Assembly: GCA_034687125.1 (NCBI GenBank)
Contig: JAQGBZ010000028.1
Location: forward strand, 124,001 to 188,000
Reading direction: 5' to 3'
From: Neelides folsomi
Taxonomy: Eukaryota > Arthropoda > Collembola > Neelipleona > Neelidae
Length of the DNA stretch: 64,000 nt
Positions 14,177-27,405 of the stretch are shown in pieces. Numbering within the stretch: position 1 is the stretch's first letter; every line of letters begins with the position of its first letter. The translations under genes and the position numbers were made by a program. Below the pieces are notes generated by a model. It had not been told where the DNA came from. It made no database searches and was given only the letters and a program-made list of their open reading frames with translations.

Positions 14177-16466
14177 AACGGGACCCAAACCAATGTGCCA
14201 TGGATTACTTATTTTTTCAAAATCACCCGGTTGAATCCTCACTAACATTTTATATAAAAAACTCATTTTCCATAAGAAACAATTTACTTTCAATTGTGTA
14301 ATGAAAGTATGAAATAATTAATAATTAAAGATGAGTATATAACAAGCATATTTTTTCAATAAAAAATCATCAGTGTATCTAATAAATTAAATCAAATAAC
14401 TTGAAAGTTAAAAAGTTCCCTGTGTATTAAAACAAGAAACTGCTCACTTCTTCCCAAATCCATCTCCATGAAAGAAATGTCAGAAATAGAAATATGCTTA
14501 TAAATTTGTGCTAATAATCTTTATAGGCACTTTTGATTTATTGTTATTTTGGTAAGTTTTGATCAAAGGTACAAAATATACACACAATATATGGACCAAC
14601 TATTTGGATATTTCTGCTAATTTCCCAGGATTCATTTCAAACCATGATTTAAAATCTGCTATCTTATATAAATGATTAATCACACAATCAAGCGTATTTG
14701 GATGAGTGCAATTAAAAGGTTTTTGGTTATTGAGTACAATTAGTGATACATAATTTTATATTTATGGTTAATTTTTTTCCATTTTGACATGTGTCTCGTT
14801 TTAGTTAATTTATTTTCCTTAGTACTTTTGATTTTGACATTTAAAAGTATTTTTGATGAAGCCTTCGAGGCTTGTTAGATAGAAGTTTACATCTTTTAAT
14901 GGCTCACAAAGTTTTGAAACTGTGAAGGGATTTTGAGTTGAAAATGACTCTAAGGGATGGATTAAAGTTGAGGAATTAATTAAAACTTTCAAAATTTATT
15001 TATAACAAATTGTTGAAATTCGGCTCCACTTATTTTATATTATTTATCTCACTTCAGCTCTGTTGATTGTAAAGTATACTAGTTATATATGTAGCAGGTG
15101 TGTATTCATTATATCCATCTAGGTTTTCTTTTCCTTTGGTTCATAATTATTATATAAGTAGATATAAAGATTTGATGTAAAAGATTTAAAACTAAATGTG
15201 AATATTTTCTACGAAATTAAAAGGCTTAAATAATTGCTGGTTAAATATGTAAGACATATGTAAATTGTTTTTGTACAGATCATTCGGGGATTTTAAATAT
15301 ACCATGTTTATGTGTAAATTAAATGTGTATGAATGTGAATATTGGTGTGTCAAAATACCTCAATTATCAGATATGTAAATTTCTCACGGTTCCCTTTATT
15401 ATCAATTTGATTAAATTAATCATCCTCCAAAGTCTCAAGAATTTTAAATGTATTTCCAATCCAATCAATGAATGAAATAAATATTCAAAAATATTAAATT
15501 ATAAAAGCATTTATTTACAAACGTAAGACAAATATATGTATACATATATACAAAATAACAACAAAAACTCTAAACTTGATTTTTAATTACCAAGCCATTA
15601 TTATATAAGAGCACATAGGCTATAAAATTAGTATCCATGGAAATATATATTAATAATAATGATGAATTTCATAGAAAATTGTATAAAAATGAATTCATTT
15701 TCCAATTTTTTGAAGTGAAAAGACAGAGCTCATAGGCTGAGTTCGAAAATGTGTTATAAATAATAATAAAATACGTTTTAAATGATCATTCTTATAGTTA
15801 CTGTGTTAATCCTATGTGCTCTTACATAATAATGGCTTGGTACAATCGTCATTAAATCATATCATAGTATATTACAATTATTCTAAATTCCTAATGTTAA
15901 TGTCTGAATAAATGTGTAACATATTATAATTTTAATTTTAATAATAATAATTAAGTTAATACTGGATTTCTATAAATAATAACAATATTCTATAAACACA
16001 GCTGAATAAAAATGTCAATTAACTATACTATTAGATTGTTACATATACGTAACAATCATTACGTCTTATTGTGTTTATGGAGAAGCAAAAAAAATTTAAG
16101 TAATTAACAACGTATAACTAGGGAATCGAATTAAAAACATTACAAAAATTATCATTTTTGATTTTACTCGAATAGTTCAAAAAATTAATTGAATATTTTA
16201 CCTATGTATCCCTATGTTACCAATGCAATGCAAATTTGAAACTTGCATAATCCTAATAAGATACTCAATATGTAATAATCTAATAATAACTTAAATAAAC
16301 CTATACGTATTAAGAATTATATACAAAAGATAAATTTTCCATGGCAATTAGAAATATAAGAAGGAATACTAATATGAATACAATTAAAGATAAAATGTAT
16401 ATATGCTGTATTAATTTATTAATTTCTAAATATGAGTCTTAACTATTAGTACAACTAAAAGTAAAA
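14177..16466. other. Intergenic spacer between convergent TBC1D22 and cuticle gene
   Basis: AT-rich spacer between two convergent genes. It contains 3' untranslated sequence of TBC1D22 (an AATAAA-type signal lies near 14359) and the MITE at 15590-15840. I see no exon. Confidence 0.6.
15588..15842. mobile_element. TA-flanked MITE with 30-bp terminal inverted repeats
   Basis: The element spans 15590-15840 (251 bp). Its left end, CCAAGCCATTATTATATAAG and the ten bases after it, matches the reverse complement of its right end at 29 of 30 positions. Both ends are flanked by TA, as left by Tc1/mariner insertion. The interior is AT-rich and has no open frame, so this is a non-autonomous miniature element. 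The near-identity of the repeats suggests fairly recent activity. Assignment to Tc1/mariner rests on the TA duplication alone. Confidence 0.8.
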
Positions 16467-17371
16467 TTAAACTGCTCCAATTCTGATTTTTGAGCCGGCA
16501 GCGTCGGTGTCGATTGAGAAGTCGCTTGTGCGGACATGGGTTTCCAAGGGTGCTTCAAGACGTTGGACTCCGAGGACCGGGACGAGGAGATCTTGAGGGG
16601 TGGGTGGGGCCGGTGGGGCAACGAGGAAGGTCGGAGGTCGAACGGCTGGCAACGACCCGTAGGAGGAATACTGCGGAGCAGCGTAAGACGCGAAGGATAG
16701 GGGCGCAGAGGGTTTTTCCGCGTATCCGTACATTTCCTCGGACGACAGCTTGGGCAGGAGCGGAAGGACTTTAGCGATTTCCTCAGGGATCGGTGGCGAC
16801 TGTGGGAGATGGTCTCCAACTGGGTGGAATCCGGTTTCGTCAGCCACGTAGGACAAGCTGAAGGCTTTTCCTTCGGGGGATGTCCAAGAGAAAGACCCTC
16901 GTTTCGTAGCTCCGCTCTCTTTGTCTAGCAGCACTTGGGCTCCGCTCTCACTCACTCTGGTTCCGTCACCGCCTTCGGACCTAATCAAATACAGTCAAAT
17001 TAGGATTTTTATTAAAATTTAAAAGTATTAGATATTGGATCATGTATTAGAGTAGGTATGTATGTATTAGATATTGTTAATTGTGATTAGGGAGAAATGA
17101 ACTTACGCGAATTGGTAGGTCCCTGTATTGTCCGAAGAAGCCGAGTACGACAAGATGGGAATGGTCGGCTTGAGTAGTCGGGATTCTCCGGCAAATGAGG
17201 ACGGGAGAGATCCAGAGTAGTAGTCGGCAGCTGCCACAGCCACCACAACAGCAAAAACGAACTGAAATTAATAAATAATGAACATTTTGACAACAATTTC
17301 AATTTTTATAGATTCAATTTCAAAATTTCAAGAATTTAGGAATGGATTTTAATGTTCCTTACGAGCTTCAT
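16467..17371 (-). CDS. Cuticle protein with RR-1 chitin-binding domain
   Basis: Three exons (17371-17363, 17261-17107, 16980-16467) encode 225 residues. The first coding exon holds only three codons, Met-Lys-Leu, and the second completes a signal peptide (MKLFVFAVVVAVAAADYYSG), the classic arthropod cuticle-protein gene layout. Residues about 50-110 form a Rebers-Riddiford RR-1 (chitin_bind_4) domain: aromatic start GTYQFA, then GSFSWTSPEGKAFSLSYVAD and ETGFHPVGDHLP. The C-terminal half is Pro/Ser/Tyr-rich, including LSFASYAAPQYSSYG and a run of short Pro-rich segments, as in flexible cuticles. The product should be secreted by epidermis and bind chitin. A TATA box lies 65 bases before the start codon. 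The exact cuticle protein subfamily beyond RR-1 is not determined. Confidence 0.92.
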
Positions 17372-17435
17372 GTTGAGATGAGTTTGAACGTCGGAGTTAG
17401 AAGTGGAGTGTGAAGGGAATTGAGGCCCTGATGGC

Positions 17436-17443
17436 CTTTTATA
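17436..17443 (-). promoter_or_regulatory. TATA box of cuticle protein gene
   Basis: TATAAAAG on the minus strand, about 65 bases before the ATG at 17371. This leaves room for an initiation site about 30 bases downstream and a 35-base leader, usual for highly expressed cuticle genes. Confidence 0.7.
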
Positions 17444-17869
17444 GTCCTCGGCTTCTAGGGATAACGTAGAGACTCAAGGCCTTGTTGACATCATCGGGAG
17501 GAATAACAGGACAGGAATAGACGGACGTGAACAAATAACCCCATCGTTCACCTTCGCCAGTGAAGGGCCCTGGAAAGAAAAGAACAAGGCAGGAAGAACA
17601 TTCGGAATGGACATGACATTTAATAAGATCAGACTTATCTTTGTGGTTTAAGGTCACTTCGGTCGAAAATAAACTTCGTCGGCTTCTTCAGGGGACTTAC
17701 AGGGGCGGGCTGAAAAAAGCATAAAATTCATTTATCATTTACCTCAATTCATTATTGGAAGTAAATATTTGGTAATATTTTATGGCTCCAATTCAAACAT
17801 ATATTATATTTAATGAATATATATATAAATTGTAATTATTTAATTATTATTACATACACTTGAACAATA

Positions 17870-18139
17870 CTAATTTTCATCGTCGGAGTCGGAGTCTTCG
17901 GGCCAGTCGTAATAGCCGAAATAATCAAAGAAGTTGTCGTAGTTACCGTACATTTTAAAGCAATTCATTGCACAACGAAGTCGATCCATTGTACGCAAAT
18001 ACCTCGCATCACATCGCAAATAAAAAGTCACATAAGAGTTGATCAAAAAGAACCAAGGTAATATTGCAATAAAACTGTACATTAAAGTAAAATTAATTAA
18101 CACTTTTTTATTACTTATAAAATGCAAAGCGTCCATCAT
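17870..18139 (-). CDS. Possible small membrane protein, intronless
   Basis: An open frame of 89 residues begins with tandem ATGs and ends with an acidic tail, WPEDSDSDDEN. It carries one strongly hydrophobic segment (about residues 14-40, including YSFIAILPWFFLINSYVTFY) followed by a Cys/Arg-containing stretch. Composition is protein-like and unlike the flanking DNA, but I recognise no family. A splice acceptor-like site just upstream (near 18147) raises the possibility that it is the last exon of a longer gene extending to about 18519. It lies upstream of the cuticle gene on the same strand. Treat as hypothetical. Confidence 0.3.
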   Translation of the reverse strand: MMDALHFISNKKVLINFTLMYSFIAILPWFFLINSYVTFYLRCDARYLRTMDRLRCAMNCFKMYGNYDNFFDYFGYYDWPEDSDSDDEN

Positions 18140-19115
18140 GGAATGACTGATCAAAATTATAAAAGTTAATAGAGATGGAATATAAAAAGATAATTAAACA
18201 ATATTTATATTATATACAGATGTTGGCAAATTGATAAAAAAATAATTTGTACAATAATTAATTATATAAATGTGGTTTAAAGTTGAAGTCGAAATAGATA
18301 AATTGCTTTGACCATGCCGTTTGTCCTCTCTGAAATGGAGTCGAGGGAGGGGGTTGAGTGAATCGCGATTTGGCCGCATCGGATATAGCGATGGGGAGTG
18401 AGGGAATGTTGCAAGTTTTGTTGTTGATTGGGGAAAACGTTATCGAGTCGTGAGACGAGCCAAGGGCTTCCAGGCTCCTTATATGGAAGTGGATTAAGGG
18501 AATCTCTCGGTTCGTCCATCCTCCCACCACAGTTTGCCAAAATGATCCCTCCTTCCTTTCGCATTCAAACTGTTGTCATGAGAGGTTTTGCGAATTTAAG
18601 CCCCGCATCTAACAGCCAATCAACACTCAGGGTAGACCTCCTAAAGGATGTCTGTGGTTCGTGATGTGAACGATGTGGAATGTGGATGATGAGAGAGAAA
18701 CCGTTCCTCATTGGTTCCTCCTTTTCCTGGCTCCTCGCTCAAAGTTCTTTGAAGATATAAGGATATAAGTATATATATATGAAAGAATTTTAGATTCATG
18801 GTTGGTTAAGTTGGTTAATTAATAAGCTCGAGATTCATCTTATATTTATTTTCAATATGCAAATTGACAATGGCGATTACGATGCAAGTTTCATAAAATT
18901 ACGATTCATCAACGAGGAATAAAATGTTTTGAAATAAAGTTTGTTCTTGACTAAAAAGATTTATTCAATATTGCACATTGGATTCAAGTCTATCTAGATC
19001 GCGATTAAATAATCAAATGGTAACAAGTTTGTTGGTTTTAAATATACTGTTTCGGTTTGACTTAATTGTAAATTGTGACTGTTGCATTTTCGTATCCAGA
19101 CAATGGTTTTTTTGT

Positions 19116-22100
19116 TCATTTTGGTTGCTTCAATGGAGGTTTCTTTGGTGGCGGAGTCGGCGGTCGTCCGGGTTCATCCGCCTCCTCTTCTTTCAATTCT
19201 TCTTTACCCCTTTTCGGTGGAATCGGCGGCGGAGTGATTTCCTCTTCTTTCAAATCATTCGATCCATTCGTCGTGGCATCGACATCCAACGTCATATCCA
19301 TCGATCTTCGAATTTCTCCAATACTCTTCCGGAATTCGAACTCTGATCGAAGTGGCCGATGCGGTGTGATCTAACCAATGACAAAACAACCCATCCAAAT
19401 GAAACCAAATGAAAAATCTGTTAACACTAGAATGATATCCCCCAGAACTTACATTTTGACTCAATGCAACAATTTGCCTTCGAGGTTCGTCTTCCCCCTC
19501 CATCAAAGATTTTCGATTTCTCAAGGGTCTTCTTTTCTCCCTAGGCATAACTTCTGTTTTCAAGGACATCGTCGATGGAATTCGTCCAAGTCCTGAGCGA
19601 CTTCCACGTCCATCAAGACTCCATCTGAAATAAATTGAATCAATTGATCAACCAATCAATTCTTGATAAAATGGATGATGATCATAATTGATTATCATTT
19701 TTATCATTATATGAATTCTTTTTACTCGGAATCCGCTCTGGTTTGTTTTTCAAGTTCCCTTAGGGTGTCTTCGTCCAAGGAAGGCTTCACTTCCCCTTTC
19801 CCATACTTCTCCTCCACATGAGCTGAGAAAGTTTTAAAAAGGCCTTCGATTCTTTGATGGAGCGGCCGAATGGCCTCTGGAGCTTTACTTGAATGAACCT
19901 TCAAAACCATATGCATTGAAGTCAATTTTAAGCTAATTACATTCAAACCAAGCTCCGTATAGTTGGAAAAAATGGTCAACTATAACTATAATTTATAGTT
20001 AACTATAGTTAATTCTATATCAATACATGTAAATAGTTAAAGTAATTAACTACAAAAAACTACAATTTTTTCAAACTCTTCAACTATAATTAAACTATAA
20101 CTATAGTTTGTAGTTAACTATAGTTTATAAATAACTATACGGAGTCTGGCATTCAAACTTACTTTGACAGCCAGGGAAAGGATCGGAACTTGAGCTCGAA
20201 TTTCTCTCTTTAGAGCTTCCACTTCCTCCGCATTGTCGGGTTCTCTTTGGACATATTCTTTGGTAAGGAAAACAGTTTCATAGTTGGTCAGTCCACCGTT
20301 CACAGCAGCGTCCAAAACCCCTTGAAGTTTTAAAGTCAAATTCCCAATGCTTTCTTCCGGATTGCCCGCATGGGCTCGTAAAAGAAATTTCAACGACTCA
20401 TTCGTATCCTTCACCTATCAATACAATTAACGATTTTATAAATACAGTATTTAGATTAATTATTAAATATTAATAATGTTAAATAATATTAATTATGGTA
20501 TTAGTTATTTATTAATAGTTATCAATATTATTAACTTTCACTTAATGTTAGTTAATAGTTGTTATAAATGTCCCTTATTAACCTATAATTAACTATTAAT
20601 GCAACTTATTCAACATTCTAACTTCTAATTCTTGGGATTGTCTATTTTAAAATGAAATTGAAATACGCACAGTTTCAACAGCAAGTTGAATGGGCGACAC
20701 GTCGATGACCGTTTCTTTGATAACGGGAGACCAAGCGAGGATTCCAGGGAAAATGTTTCCAGTCATCAGCGTGTAACGATGAACCCAAAGGTTTTCAAAT
20801 TCATTTGATCCGCTTCCCCGATGAAATGGCCGTGAATATGTGAACTTGTCCACTTCATTATACCTGTAGTAATTTACCGAAGGTCCTTCCACTCCTCTTC
20901 GACTTACAGGCTGAACATGGCAAATTTGCAAATCTAAATAGGAAAACTTCATTATATACAAACCGATCAATACTAGAAAAACTATAAGTAAGTAAACTAT
21001 GGTAAAACTATAGTAATTGGTATATTATTATTAGTTAATTGTGTATTTTACACTGGGCATCTGAGGCTTTGAGTGTTTCCGAAGGAGCATCAAGCGATCT
21101 TAATATTTCCGCTAATGGGAATCTCTCCTGCATCCTTGCCGTAAACACTCCAATGAATTCCGACTCTGCCCCACGGCAAACAAAGACAGTATCATGGAGG
21201 AAGGAAGGAAATCCCTTGCCCACAAATGCCACACGGAAATATTTTGGATTCAGCCGAACCTCATCAAATTTGGGGCTGACAATTTTTTCATAAAAGTTGG
21301 CAATGGTCCGATGGAGTTCAGGAAGCTTTTCGAATGAAGTCCCTTCAAAGTAACTTCGAAGTTCGTGAGAAACTTCTAATGCACATTCCCACAACTGACA
21401 AAACAAACAAACAAACGAACAGAATTTAACTTTACTTAAATGTTCAAATCCATAGTCTTCTGTTTTAAGGTATATTATTGCAATAGAGATTATATTAACC
21501 TTTGCTTTATCAAAGTATGAGATAATTTGAGAATAAAGTGCTTCTTTGAGTCCAGCGTGGGTGGTGAATTGTGGAAATGCGGGTGAAACATGAGCCACAG
21601 TTTCTCCGCTCCAACTCAATTGCCTCGAATGGAGTTTGAGGGTAAACGCCGCTTCCGTGAAGTTCTTGCTCCCAATGTGGAGATTATGAAGGTGGTAAAG
21701 ATATCGGAGATATAAATCTCCACGATTAAGCTCTTGACTAAATTCCTAACAATTCAACATCTCAATTATGTATGGCTTGCTTTTTCAATTTTTATACCTA
21801 ATTATATTTATATATATACATACAAGTATATATATTTTTTTCACAAGATTGATTTATTTAGAGCATGGGATTACCAAGAGTTGAACAATGCAGGACATTT
21901 TATTCCCTGGATCTTCTTCCGAAATGACCTCTTGGTAGGCCAAAAGGAGGTCAAATAGACGAGCGAGTCGAGCAAGGAGCGGCCCCAGCGGTTCCCGCGA
22001 CTCCTCACATAAATCCATCATTGTCTCCACAAATGCATCCCTGAATCCTCTGTCGCCCCTTCCACCCTCGACAAGGTCCACAAGACGTGAAACTAATTCG

Positions 22101-25100
22101 TGCTCAACGGGGTCCCTCAGCAGCCCCCCTTCCAATCGCATCATATCGAAGAAGATTGGAATGGACCTGAGACGAAGATCATTCTGAGGAACCAACCCCA
22201 TGTCAAGAAATGTCCCCACCAGTCTGGGAACAAACTCAGCTCTTTTCTTCTCCGCAAGAGAAAACCACATGAGGCGGATGAGTTCGGCGGCCGCCGTTCG
22301 CATGTCTCCCCATTTCCCAACAATTTCACACACTTTCCGGTTTTCAAAGTTTTCTAGTTGGAGACTTGGCTGGGTGATGAAGGAAACAATGGTGAAGAAT
22401 AAATTACGCCAACTTTCCTTTTCAAATGGATCCGAGAATGAGAGCTTCAAAGTTTCAGCCACTTGCTCCAAAGCACCAAACAAAATCCTATCATTAAAAA
22501 CATTATAAAATACATTTGTTGATTGAAACAAATAAATGTAAATAATTATACTAAAATATACAAAAGTAGGATTAAAATCTAACATAGATCTTATATAAGT
22601 ATTTAGATGCTATGTGAGTTGTTAAATTCAATCCATCACTTACTTATTAGAAACAAGGAGCATGTCGAGCCAATGAGAATGATATGGCGGATTGGTAAAG
22701 AAATTCTTGAAAATGAGAAGGGCGAAATTGATGAATTTCAAAAGTGCTTTGCCTTGTTTATTAAAAAGTGCGACGTAATGCTGAGGGGTCATGTGGTCGA
22801 GAAGAGCCAACAGAATTGTCACCATATCCGTCTGTACAAATCCACATTTAAATTGTATAAAATATACCTACTTCATATTTAAATATTTCAGTTAATTCAA
22901 ACTTACGTAAAACGGGTCGGTAGTTCCAATATGATAAATCGAGAGCAAAATCGGCTCAAGAAGAAACTAAAACCCAAGTTATTCAAATGTCAATTTAAAA
23001 GAGATTATTAAGATTATAATATTAAGATTATTGAGATTATAATATCAAATTACTTAAGAATTAAAACAATTAATTAATTGCAAATACTTGAGCCAAAATT
23101 GAAATGTCTCCCTTTGCCACAAGTTTGATATGAGGCCGACTGAGGATTTCCAAAATTTCTCCCAAAACTTCCACGGATTTTCGAATCTAATTAATAAATA
23201 ATATCCAATTAGATCAATTAACTTACACTAATAATAAATACAAAATTCAAATACTACAATAACAATACTAATATAATAATACATAGTTTGGATACTGAAT
23301 AATATTCAATTTACTTCATCTGAATGGGAAGATTGTTGAGACGTGGGTCTGGAGGGTTGATTGAATTTAAGATCATCTCCAAGCAATTTTTTGAGTTTGT
23401 TCTGGTTAACATTGTCGTGTGATTTCCTCCGGTTGTCGCTTTCATTCCCGGGCAGATGGGCCTGGATGTTGACTGAAATGAGCGGGAGAAGGGCCGTTCG
23501 CGAATCAGCGTCAAGAAAAAGCCCCGATTTCACCACGTCGCTGATCGTTGCCAATTTTTGGCGTGTGAGAAGGGGCTGAACTGCGTTGATGAGCTCCAAA
23601 AACATTTCCGTCAGTCCAACGGGAGACAAAACGGTCAAAAGGGGTTCGATAAGACCGGCAACATATTTGAGACATCCGCCTTGGGCAGTTACAATTTCTG
23701 GCATTTTCTGCAACAGCAAGCGACGAAGGGAAAAGAAAATGGCCGCAACAGCCCCTTCAAAATCATTAGTCACGTCTTCTTCATCGGGCGATGTTCCAAC
23801 TCTGATTAATCAAACTTTTAATTAATATAAAATTCATAACTTCTTAAATAATTTAAACTTACTCCATTCCATTCAATCTCATTCGGATTTCATAAGAGGC
23901 AATAATGAATTTGAAAAAGTATTTGATGCATTTCATGATGCTCAGGATCCTCGCAGGATTTTCTGTCTGATCAATTGCCCGTAAAAGCTCACCAAGCAAT
24001 TTTCTAAATAATTTCCAAATTAATCAAAATTAATTATCTATAAATTGTAAGTGAATAATATATCTGTACAATCAATATTGTATGTATTTATATTAAATAT
24101 GTACTATTAATTTTTTTTACCTGTAGGCCAAAGTTGCTGAGAATCCCTCGCGGATATAAAGAGCGACGACTGAATCGAAATTTTCATATTTTGGCTCCAA
24201 AAGAAGAGAAAAGATATGAAGGAGACAATCAAAAACGGCCGCGTCGCATTTTTCCACCCTTTCCGGATCCAATGGATGGGGTGAAGAAGGGAGCGAAATG
24301 TCACCAAGGAGCGATTCGATTGGGTCGACCAAAATTGAAAAAAGGGCATCGAAGATGTCCGGGAGGAATTTAACGATTTCCTCCCCGCTCACTTTGCTCA
24401 CATTGACCAGAACAACATGGAGAGCGTCGAGGAGGACAGAAGTCAAAGTGCTCCGAGAAAGTCTTCGAGCCCTTTCGTTTCCTTCAACAATCTCTTTTAG
24501 TTTCATGCTCCATTGGAGAAGTTCAAGGAGATGGGCTAAATTGGAAATTGAATTAATAAATAAATTCAATCACTAAATGTGATGTTAAATCCAAATACCA
24601 TTTTGGGTAAATTTAGTTGAGCAAAGAACGGTCCAAACTTGAAAGCCATCCTTCTGAGCGAGAGAAATGCCAGAAAATGGGCCGATCTTTTCCGCCCCTT
24701 TGTTGTCTCTATGTGAAGGGAAGTTGAGATACGGAGCTTCAGAATCTCTCCATTGTTTACCATCAACCTATAATCACAAATTAAATTATAATTAAATTAA
24801 AAAGCTAATTAGTAAAAATTGCATCTTAATAAATTAATTACTTGATTAATAATTAAAATAATGATGTATTTAATTACTTTGTAAACGAGGAGATAGTGTA
24901 GAGCATCAGGAACAGCGGTTCCATCAGTGTGGCGCAATTTCAAAAATGCGATTGCAAAAGGTCGGTCGGCCCGATCTTTTGCCTCTGAACTCGAACGATG
25001 TCGAAAAGAAAACCTGAGATGGGCCGCAGTGAAATCGTCGATTCCTGAGGGTATTGGAATTCTGAACACTTCGCTCCACTTGGGCCGATCATCATGGTAA

Positions 25101-27405
25101 TAAACGACGGACCGATGAATGGGAAACCCTGGAATGACATTTCCAGTATTGTCGTGGACGCTCACACGTGCTTCAACGTTCTTTTCAGTTGTTTTGCTCC
25201 CTTTGGAAAATTCACCACGAACCAAACGAATGTAAAGTTCATTGCGAACATCGGCAGGAAGAATGACATCCGGAAAACCCATTTTGCGCCCTTTGAAAAC
25301 TGGTCCTAAATTCTTGGGTTAAATTACAAAAATCGTTAATATTACTTCTTCAATGTTAATGTCAATGTTTAATTCAATTACAAACCTGAGGATTCGTCAC
25401 AAGAGAAATTGTAGCAGAAAAGGGAAATGGACCCGTTCCTTTGTTATCTTTTGTACTTGTCAGCATTTTATTTAAAGTCCCTGTAAGCGATTCTTGTTCG
25501 AATCTATAAATCAATCAATCATTAAATTAAAATTAAATAATAAACATAATTACTATGAGAATAAATATTAATTTAAATACGAAATAAAAGAGATGAGAAC
25601 TTGCAATGAGGAAAAATACTTACGATGAATATGGAATGATTAAAATCTCTTCTGGAAGGGGTTGAGGATTTTTGAAATAATCGGTAACTTCTGCGACACC
25701 GACGCCCCAAGGTCTTCTCACATCTTGAAAACACGTCACTGGTTTGGTTGATTCGCGCCAACGATGTCCAAATGGTCCTTCTTTCTTTGGTTCTGTGTCT
25801 CTTGGTTCCATCATTCCAACTCGGATGACAAACACCACGAGGTAAATTTTGGTCCGGTCAAAATCACTTTTGCTCAAATCCTGAAATTCCAAATATTCAT
25901 CATTCGCGTCCAATTCCATTCCCAATGAAAATGAGAATTAGTATTTAAAAAAAGAAAACGATACGGTAAAAAGAAATCTTAGTGGGATTGGAAGCGGATT
26001 CAACTGAGGGCCAGCTTCCACAATCCCTTGGGCGCTTTCAGTGAACGCTTCGTTCCCATCATAAAGGAAAAAATTAAGCTCGCATCGATCAACGACTCTA
26101 TCAAAAAGAAGATTTGAAATTTCTGAACAAACCCCAAGGTTCCCCATCATAAAGTGTATTGTAAAAAATGCACTATTATTATTATAAGGGGGGAAAATAT
26201 CCAATTTACTATTTTCAATTGGCTAAATAATTATAAATAAATAATTTATTATCTATGAACTAAATGGCAGAAAAGTTAATTGTTTAAATTGATCAATAAT
26301 TAAATGCTAATGAAGTTGAAGCATCAAAGGATGAAATTACCGCCATTTAATTATGTGTAGTGTGACCAGAAACGCCGGATTTCCCTGACCAGCTCGAGAT
26401 ATTTTTGAACAGCCCTTCTAAATAAACAAAAAAGTGCAATTTTTTAAAAAGTGTTTGCAAAGGGTCGATAATGTATTTAATAAAATAAACAATGCTTACT
26501 TTTTCTTTCTTTAACTTCTCTGAGGCTGAGACATGTAATCGGAATAAATTGAGAGTTGAAGCTTTACCCGGATCAATTCGAACTCCTCGTTCGTCCCGAA
26601 CGCACATGTCCAATTTGAGCAAACTTGAAATAAAAGTTAAGTTAATTTAAAAAACTTAATAGTTTTCTTATTATGATATTCATAAAAGTGATGAGAAATG
26701 GAGATGTTGAAGTTCAAGAGGCGAAGTGGGAACATGGGAAGAATGTTTGGGAAAAAAGGTCCGACCATGTGCGTGGGTTAAATGTAAACAAACCAGCAGG
26801 TAGTGGGAAGGTATCGAGGGGAGGAAAAAGCCACGTGTGTTCAACAGGTGTTGGGCTCACTTGTTCCCACTGTCAATGACAGTGGCGATTTCTTTCCGCA
26901 GCTCCCGCGTCCCCTCTGAGGGCAGGTCAGGGGTCAGGAGTCGGCGGCGGAGTTCATGAAGTTCTCCGATCCTTTTTTCCACTTCCCCCAACATGGAGCT
27001 CCGTGTCTATAATGGAAGGGACCAATGGTCTCATATCACCCCGAGAGGTCAAGGGAGACTTACGACATACAACCGGCGGTATTCCCCATGCCAGAGACGG
27101 AGAACAGGATTGACCTCACTCAGGACTGACCCTCGTTCTCTGCATAAAACCATTTTCCTCAATGTCTCCACTTGTCAACAATGAGCTGAGTAATGAGTCA
27201 CAAATAAATGATGACTAATAGGAGAAAACCAAATTATTTAAATACCCTTCGGCGAGGTCGGGAAAGTGAAGGAATGAAATCGGAATGTGCCCCAATGACC
27301 CTCGAGCTTCCACAAAGGCCCAGGTCGGTGACTCGGCAATGACCCGGACCGTGTCCCGGGCTTTGACAGCAATTCCGCCGTCTCCATCCTCGTAGTCCAA
27401 CTTGG
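19116..27405 (-). CDS. DOCK: DOCK-family Rac guanine nucleotide exchange factor (DOCK-A/B type), first exon unresolved
   Basis: Twenty-four exons, 27405-27246 to 19370-19116, all in phase, encode about 1,824 residues. In order: an SH3 domain (KLDYEDGDGG ... FVEARGSLGHIPISFLHF), the helical linker, the DHR-1/C2 lipid-binding domain (KMGFPDVILPADVRNELYIR to HYLLVYK), long armadillo-like helices, and DHR-2, the exchange domain, with KNFTEAAFTLKLHSRQLSW, NPKYFRVAFVGKGFPSFL and FTYSRPFHRG. The C-terminus is Pro-rich with PPPIPPKRG and PPTPPPKKPP, class II SH3 ligands like those that bind CRK in DOCK1. It should act with ELMO to activate Rac in phagocytosis, myoblast fusion and cell migration. Length and domain order fit myoblast city/DOCK1-5, not the zizimins. 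A candidate start (MSPWF, ATG at 27811) lies upstream, but I could not join it in phase with certainty. One intron carries a MITE. Confidence 0.93.
19949..20149. mobile_element. Mutator-like MITE in a DOCK intron
   Basis: A 201-bp element has 17-bp terminal inverted repeats (CCAAGCTCCGTATAGTT at the left; CCAGACTCCGTATAGTT read inward from the right). It is flanked by perfect 9-bp direct repeats CATTCAAAC at 19940-19948 and 20150-20158, as expected of a target-site duplication. Nine bases is typical of Mutator-like elements. The interior is a run of TAACTATAG-like palindromic units with no open frame. It lies wholly inside the DOCK intron 19899-20162. Confidence 0.82.

Larger units (their letters stand above)
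17372..19115. other. Region between cuticle and DOCK genes
   Basis: Apart from the cuticle promoter and the possible small membrane protein, it contains a GC-richer patch on the minus strand (18277-18519) with an ATG in good context at 18519 and a long open frame. A further exon-like frame at 17439-17569 has a good acceptor (TTTCTTTCCAG). None could be joined in phase into one model. Confidence 0.35.
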
